Source: Hyphochytrium catenoides (Eukaryota; Sar; Hyphochytriomycetes; Hyphochytriales; Hyphochytriaceae). From it: DNA of 64,000 bases. The position numbers and the translations under genes are program-made. The DNA is taken from positions 62,001 to 126,000 of the forward strand of contig FLMG01002540.1 in assembly GCA_900088475.1 (NCBI GenBank), given 5' to 3'. Position 1 is the stretch's first letter. Each line of letters begins with the position of its first letter. The notes beneath the pieces were generated by a model. That model did no database searches and was not told the DNA's origin. It was given only the letters and a program-made list of their open reading frames with translations. Shown piece after piece: positions 58,115-64,000 of the stretch.

Positions 58115-61100
58115 TCAGCTCAAAAGTATACACTTCATCTTCAGGTAGACATGATCACTAAGACTGCCGCTACTGCCACCGCCGGAAATCTTTATCGGGC
58201 AATGAAGAGACTGTTGACAAGCTCGTAGTTCGTGACTTTGGTTATTGAGCTCGACGGAGGCTAATATTTGCTTTCAACAAGAATACTCCGTCTTCTTGGG
58301 ACTGGTTCTGAACTGCAATGGCTTCATGTTCTTAAGAAGGGGGGTGCTAGCTGATACTGTCGGGATGCGGACAAGTTAAGTGGCTGAGACGTAGAGAAGG
58401 ATGTCACATTCGAGTAGTAGCGAAAAGCAATTGACGTATTTGTGAATGCGTATAGCTATTAATAAGAGTAAGGTGGGTTAGGGGTCCATATCGCAGAAGC
58501 CTTCGTGGACATTGAATCCTTGACGAGAAGCATCCACTTCTGGTGTCATCCATCGCCCACCGGATGTGGAGACTACGCCGTTGGACAACCACCACCACCG
58601 CCAGGTGAGAGCAAGGACCACTCTACTGTGCCCTTTGCTTTATGTTATTAGGACTGTGAATGAAGTCTTTCTGTCTATTCGTTCGCCTATGTAGAGAAGA
58701 GCCGTCCCTACGATGGAGCAGCAATCTTTAGCTGATGAGTCCTTTGCACACGGGCAAGCGAGCGGTGGTTGTCATCGTGCAGGGAATGAAATGCTTTAAT
58801 AGTCGGGTTACTTGTTCGGCGACTGTTGTTGTCATTAAGGGGCATGGTCTAACCTACTATTAACAAGAGTGGGCAAACGTTATTGAACATTAGTGCAATG
58901 GCAGCTCACAAAGTTAGGAGATGTCTCGCTTTCGAGATAAGAACGTCAAAAGACTATAACGTCGTCCGCTAGTAGAAAGTGCATGAAGTCCTGATGTGGC
59001 TACCAGAAGGTAAAAAGGCTCTTTTTGTTGTCAGCTCTTCTCGTCATTCAGAAAGTGAAGACGTAGCGTCTAAGTGGGACATAACAACAAGAGAGGCCAA
59101 ATCTCCGTGACTGAGACGTTGTTCTTCTAGTAGACACCCTATCTCACGGCGGCAGTGCTCTGTTTCACTTCTTTCTCGCGGATACATGTGGTCATCAGCA
59201 TTCTTTTTCTCTGTTTGTCAGACCTATTTGATGGATGACAGTTACCTCTTGGGGCTCAAGCGAAGCATGCAAGATTATTGATGGATACGAAAAATAGCTA
59301 GTAGAAGTATTGTTGCTTGCAAAGAGAAGCATCCCTCTCCATCTTCAACCTAATTATGGCAGTCATTAGTAGTCCACCTAACAGCAGCAGCAGTGATAGC
59401 AAGGACGGCAAAAGGAGGTGACCCTCGAGGTCCTACGACTACTCTTCTGCTGCTCACTTCTGGTGGTTCGCTCCCATTCATGATGGAAGTAGTAGTGCTA
59501 ATAAACCCAATTCTTATTCGTTATAAACAGCGGAAGATGAAGAACTACTATGTCTTCATGGCGTCAAGGAGGATCGAGGAACAATAGGGATGAGGATCTC
59601 ACCACACTCATCATCAAACAGAAAGGGGATCGCACGAGTAGCCTACTACGTACCTCTAATAATAGTAGGAGGCGGAACCATGATGGCGGAATGACGACCT
59701 TTCTCGTCTTTTCTTGGTGCTTTGGAAGATGATATGGCTCATTGTCATCAAATATAAATAAGTGCATGTTGTTGGGGCTTTCCTCGTTAGTTAGTCCTGC
59801 ATCTACCACGACTTCCGCCGCTCGCGGCGCCGTGGTGCACTGTTGCTGCTTGAAAAATAGTATGGATAGGTCGTTGCAAGAGACGTAGCAGAAGAACGAA
59901 GAAGGGGGAAAGGAGGAGAGAAGAAGAAGAAGAGTACTGCGTAGCGGTGCTCTCACCATCACTGTTCTATTACTTTTCACATTGTCTTCTACAACGAGGT
60001 TAGTTACAAGAGGAAGACGGATAAAGCCCAGTAGTCTGCTGATCAATAGAAGAAGAGAGTAGCTAAAGCTAACCGTAGTATCGCGAACACAAGCAAGATA
60101 GAAGACGGACTATATCTTTCCTACTCGGACTTAAAGTGACCCCCTCGGTCCATAAAGCACTCCCTGCTGACTGTTTGTTGGGTGGTAGGGAAGGCAAAGA
60201 CGGACATTACTGCTCCTCCGCTCGCTTCTGTCATGGACGCGCCTAACCCACCAGTGCCCTATTCTCAAGGTGATGAACGCTCCCCTAGCTCCACCGCAGG
60301 TCTTATAATGAATTTGAGCCCGACAATGTTCGTCATGAAAATAAGTGTCGAAAGTGCTTGGTGTACGCCGCTACAGACGTAGCGACACTTCCCGCTGCAT
60401 GATGATGATGTTACGGAAAAGGAAAACTACATTTGCTGCACGGAATGGTTCGTGAACAGTTACGTCAAAGGTCATGCAGCAACAACGCCAGGTGGGACCG
60501 TAGTCCTCGGCGTAACAATGTCACTGACCAGGGTAGCCGCGATTGGGAAGAGTTCAATCAGGCTGCTCTTCTTCTGCTTTATTAGTAGTCAGAAGGTCTG
60601 CTGGTCTTCTAACCGCACCTATCTATTATCATGATATTCCCAAGACCATCTGGAGTTCCATACAAGGTTTCATCTAATCTCAGAGGTCGTCAGTCCTACA
60701 AATGATGCCATGATCTTGACCATCACTACGCCGCCTACATACTCCGCCTAAGGTGTAGGTGGGTGGTGGTGGTAGACAAGTCGCCTGCTTGCTATTATGT
60801 CGTCGGTCAAATGGCACATGATGGTAGCGCCGCCCTTCTTTGGTCCAGGCTCTACCACCTTTTCTAGGCCGCCCAGTGAGCGGTGGAGACGACGTCGTTG
60901 AGAGAATAGACTTCTTGTTCTGTGATGATGCTAAAGATTTCATCTTTTTGTCAAACTGCTGGTGGAAGAAAGCTGCAAGCTCATGGAAGGAAAGTCTTTG
61001 AGTGGAACCCACAACTGGATGAAGGGGGGACCATCCTTTGTAATGATCTATAATATGAGGCCTTGGATGCAGAATCATTATATTTGGTCCAGTGTGAAGC

Positions 61101-61698
61101 TCCCCAGCATTCTCTTGTATTCCTGATATCAGACGGGTCGGGGATGTCCATCATCTGATTGTGGGCAGCATGCGGCACCACCTCAGCCGCTGACTTCCAA
61201 ACTTCCTTGCGACACAGAGTGGGACAAGAAGACGGGGTTATGACACCTAGAGATTTGGACTGCCGCTGGCTTGTTGATGCTGATGGATCTTCTTTCTGTA
61301 AGACACTACTACTCCTCCTCGTGCGCCGTTCTCGCTGCACTCAGCAGCATGATGGGCAGGTAACAAAGAGACTCGACGCCGCAACGAGAAGGCCGTTTCT
61401 CCTCATGTATGAATGATGAAAGCCTTATATTATCGTCTTTAGTAGTAGTTCTTCAGAGGGGAAAAAATAGGAGGATTGAGTGAAGAATGATTGAGTACCA
61501 GCAGTTCGCGACAGTATATACAGCGGCACAGGTGGTCTGATGTTGATGGAAAAGGCTGGTACCATCTCACACTGCTGATGATCAGCCCAATGATAACACG
61601 GCCGCATATATATTATAAGCCATCATCCCCACCACCGACGACCGACGCCCATCCCAGCAGCATACGGGAGGAAATAGTTACAACCAACAACGTCTATC
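58115..61698. other. 3.6 kb repeat-rich region without a gene
   Basis: No coding frame is convincing on either strand. The region is full of short imperfect runs such as agcagc, gatgatg, tagtagtag and accaccacc, contains the second copy of the dispersed repeat, and looks like decayed mobile-element or rapidly evolving intergenic DNA. The last few hundred bases should be the promoter of the long frame that begins at 61699. Confidence 0.4.
59341..59455 (+). repeat. Dispersed repeat, copy 2
   Basis: Same block order as 53709-53810: atcttcaac, atggcagtcatta, gtccaccta, agcagcagcag, gaggtcct, actcttct.ctgctg. It has an insertion of about 15 bases relative to copy 1 and no coding arm next to it. 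Confidence 0.75.
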
Positions 61699-64000
61699 AT
61701 GATAAGGAGTACCACTGACACATCATCTTCTTGGACATCAGCAGCTTCAGCAGTTGTTGACGATGACCGAAGCGGCGTCGAGCTTTCTGCGAATTCCTCC
61801 TACCTTAGTACTGAGGAGAGTAACAACAAGAGATTACATGGCAGTAGCAGTCGAAGCCTCGGAGGAGTGGGTCTTGCACCTAAGACTGCGAGCTTCGGAA
61901 CACTCTTGCATGTTCTAGACGGGAATGTCAACTTGCGCTCCCAGGTAGAAGCGGTGCTGGTCCTACGCTGGGCACTTCAGAGTGCTTACCAACCTGAGGT
62001 TGATATAGCGGAGATCCAACAAGAACCGCTCGGGAAGGAGAAAGATGAAGCTGGTCAGGAGCGCGGTGGTGCCACGCTGAGAGATAATAAGAGAAGGGGC
62101 CAAGCGGTGACAAGGTCCGCCGCCATGAAAAAGGGTAAACTGGCGCTAATCACTGAAAACAAAGGCATAGGACAAGGAAAGGGAGAACAGCAAGCGGCGC
62201 TCCAGCATGAGGAGGGCCACCACGCTGGAAAGGTTGAAGGCGGTGGACTCTGGCGTCAGCGCGGTCTCGCTGGAAAGAATCTACTGCAGAGAGTCATGAA
62301 TGACATCATAACTCAGAACGAAGACGCCTGCCTGTTATTGTGGGACGTCTGGCATTCAGGAATTCTTAGTTCGCTACCACTCGACGCATGGAGCCTTATA
62401 GCGGAATTTACTTTCGAGGGAAGCAATCAAGGCTTGCTCATGTCTCAACGGCTGGCTCAACTCCTAGGGCGTTACCTTCAATCCCAAAGCCTAGGCACCA
62501 CGGAAGAGGAAGACAGCAAGGTGCATGAAGAATTGGCCAGGATACGTTACAGAGCACCAATTCTGCCTGTGTCTCTATTTGCGACCGAAATGTCTCATGA
62601 CGATCCAGATGACGTCTGGTTCGTGCATGATCGGCTTTTGGGGATGGAACACTCAAGGAGGTACAAGAGTAGTGACGACGAAAGTGAACAGGAGAGTGAT
62701 GAAAGTGATGACGATTGCTGCTCTGACTGCGAGATCTGCTTCTGCAAGTGCCTAGAAAAGTTGCCAGGTATCTACACCTATCAAGGAGATGTTTGCCGGT
62801 GTCTTTTGCCGCTGCCACCTACTGGACTGAGTACTAAAGCTGCGACGAAGTGGACATCCCACAATCTCTGCTCGTCAGTCGAAAAGCCGTATATGACCAC
62901 TTTCCACCGAAGCACAGAAGTAAGCGGGGAACAGATTGTGGCGATGTGGTTGAATGCCCTTTTGTCAACGGTGGACGGGCTCCATGCGCGGTTCTTTCGA
63001 GGAGTGTGGACAGAGGGAGTGTCGGACATTTCGTTCGAAGTCTACGCCGCGACCATGGTGGGTTTCTACCTGTCACTGGGGTGGACTCAGCAGCTCAATG
63101 TATTCCCAGAGACCTGTCACAACCTGACGATTAGGTACTATAAGGAGTGCTGGGTTACCGCCCTACAGGAGAGCTCCCAACTCTTTACATGGTCTTTTCA
63201 TCATGGATCCGATGGCATGTACGACCAATGCTCCCTCTTTCAACAACTCTTGTTCAAGGCAGTCTTACGTATTTGCAAAGCTCACAAAACCTTATACACT
63301 CATACGTCCGAGGATAGTCTTCCTTGGAGGGTAGATGACGTACTGCAAGCTTTCTGGGATAATTTTGGTTCTAAGTCTATCCCTTCCTTGGACTCCGGCT
63401 CAAGAGCAGACCAGGCCGCTATACGTCTTCAAAGCTCACATAACCGCCCATTCTTCTTAGCCTCCTCCGCATGGGGCGATGAGGACAGCCTCCCTTTGTC
63501 GCTGTTGCGGGACTTTCTCTTTGCATGCCACCCCATGATGCTCCACAAAAACCTCTGTGTTGCTTTGAACAGCGCCGTCAGGGAGGAGATGTTCTCGAAA
63601 CCATCGCGAGAAAGTTTTGACCTACTTTTCCGTAAGATGGTTCAAAGAAACTGGTTACGATATCGAGCGGTTCCTCAGAAGCCGGTGCAGGAAGGAAGTG
63701 TAGTGGGTCCTAGCGACCCCCCGGAGCTCACGGTTGACGAAAAGGAAGCGGCTGACAGAACACGTTGGATAGCCAACAAGTTGGCTCTGGCGGAGTTCGA
63801 AAGTCGACTTGAGTGGGCCAGGATTAAGGTATATCCCGAACCCATGCAGCCATCTATCTCACGATCGGTGGCGAAGACCTTTGACTTGGTTTTGATCAAC
63901 GAGGATGACGATGGGATCTGTACAGTCAGAGATCAGTCACTGTTTGCCGGAGCGAGCGACAGTGTCATCCAGATAATCAGGTCGAAGAAGGATGCGCTGC
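61699..64000 (+). CDS. Very long open frame of unknown function, runs off right edge
   Basis: Reading codon by codon from ATG at 61699 (MIRSTTDTSSSWTSAASAVV) there is no stop to the end of the window, about 767 codons; a TAG lies 24 bases upstream in frame. The first 150 residues are polar and Ser/Gly/Lys-rich. From about residue 190 the content is globular (NDIITQNEDACLLLWDVWHS, SSLPLDAWSLIAEFTFEGSN). Around residues 330-370 is an acidic stretch followed by a cysteine-rich patch, CCSDCEICFCKC, then CRC, which could bind metal. Later parts (ATMVGFYLSLGWTQQLNVFP, CHPMMLHKNLCVALNSAVRE, SRLEWARIKVYPEPMQPSIS) are ordinary folded-protein-like. No family is recognised. The absence of introns over 2.3 kb contrasts with the genes to the left and matches the membrane protein at 55931. 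Confidence 0.75.
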   Translation, partial: MIRSTTDTSSSWTSAASAVVDDDRSGVELSANSSYLSTEESNNKRLHGSSSRSLGGVGLAPKTASFGTLLHVLDGNVNLRSQVEAVLVLRWALQSAYQPEVDIAEIQQEPLGKEKDEAGQERGGATLRDNKRRGQAVTRSAAMKKGKLALITENKGIGQGKGEQQAALQHEEGHHAGKVEGGGLWRQRGLAGKNLLQRVMNDIITQNEDACLLLWDVWHSGILSSLPLDAWSLIAEFTFEGSNQGLLMSQRLAQLLGRYLQSQSLGTTEEEDSKVHEELARIRYRAPILPVSLFATEMSHDDPDDVWFVHDRLLGMEHSRRYKSSDDESEQESDESDDDCCSDCEICFCKCLEKLPGIYTYQGDVCRCLLPLPPTGLSTKAATKWTSHNLCSSVEKPYMTTFHRSTEVSGEQIVAMWLNALLSTVDGLHARFFRGVWTEGVSDISFEVYAATMVGFYLSLGWTQQLNVFPETCHNLTIRYYKECWVTALQESSQLFTWSFHHGSDGMYDQCSLFQQLLFKAVLRICKAHKTLYTHTSEDSLPWRVDDVLQAFWDNFGSKSIPSLDSGSRADQAAIRLQSSHNRPFFLASSAWGDEDSLPLSLLRDFLFACHPMMLHKNLCVALNSAVREEMFSKPSRESFDLLFRKMVQRNWLRYRAVPQKPVQEGSVVGPSDPPELTVDEKEAADRTRWIANKLALAEFESRLEWARIKVYPEPMQPSISRSVAKTFDLVLINEDDDGICTVRDQSLFAGASDSVIQIIRSKKDAL

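Noticed and set aside
59564-60046. Minus-strand open frame of 160 codons in the repeat-rich region
   Set aside because: It reads through tagtagtag and ctcctcctt simple sequence; composition is poly-Leu/Ser with no protein-like pattern.

Overview
The window is nuclear DNA from a eukaryote. Almost every recognisable gene is cut into many short exons by GT..AG introns of roughly 50-250 bases with pyrimidine-rich 3' ends. Genes sit on both strands and are densely packed, with convergent 3' ends only about 100-600 bases apart. A CEP135/BLD10 cartwheel protein implies centrioles or basal bodies. A MuvB-type LIN9/ALWAYS EARLY protein with an N-terminal SANT domain, a ZNHIT2 protein and a Furry protein are all general eukaryotic genes. 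I read this as a ciliated or flagellated microbial eukaryote (protist or alga) and cannot place the species. Gene spans below include introns; exon ends are read by eye from splice signals and frame continuity.

Layout, left to right. 1-4176 (-): N-terminal part of a Furry/MOR2 homologue running off the left edge. 4974-7004 (+): ZNHIT2. 7112-9039 (-): unidentified helical protein. About 9740-10453 (+): 3' part of an unidentified gene. 10666-15991 (-): SANT+DIRP LIN9/ALY protein. 17074-19987 (+): ARM-repeat protein with a mitochondrial-type N terminus. 20182-21631 (-): charged, probably nuclear protein of unknown family. 22811-25520 (+): large unidentified protein. 26105-about 30690 (-): PH + beta-trefoil-like + neutral-sphingomyelinase-type phosphodiesterase fusion. 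32346-34412 (-): zinc alcohol dehydrogenase. 35058-36425 (+): ECHDC1-like crotonase. 36604-about 39290 (-): ABCB-type half transporter. About 39538-39953 (+): small basic protein, possibly linker-histone-like. 41839-51862 (-): CEP135/BLD10.

The right part, 51.9-64 kb, is different. It holds repeats: an inverted repeat with coding arms, a dispersed segment present twice, and a cluster of GGTATGGTATACC palindromes. It also holds two proteins in unusually long uninterrupted frames: an intronless membrane protein with an internal duplication (55931-58114), and an open frame of about 767 codons from 61699 that leaves the window without a stop. Short tandem duplications of about 19-33 bases recur across the whole window, in introns, at a splice acceptor and in coding sequence.

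No tRNA, rRNA, CRISPR array or viral gene could be supported. The best candidates for something undescribed are the phosphodiesterase fusion, the duplicated membrane protein, the long right-edge frame and the repeat family near 53-59 kb.
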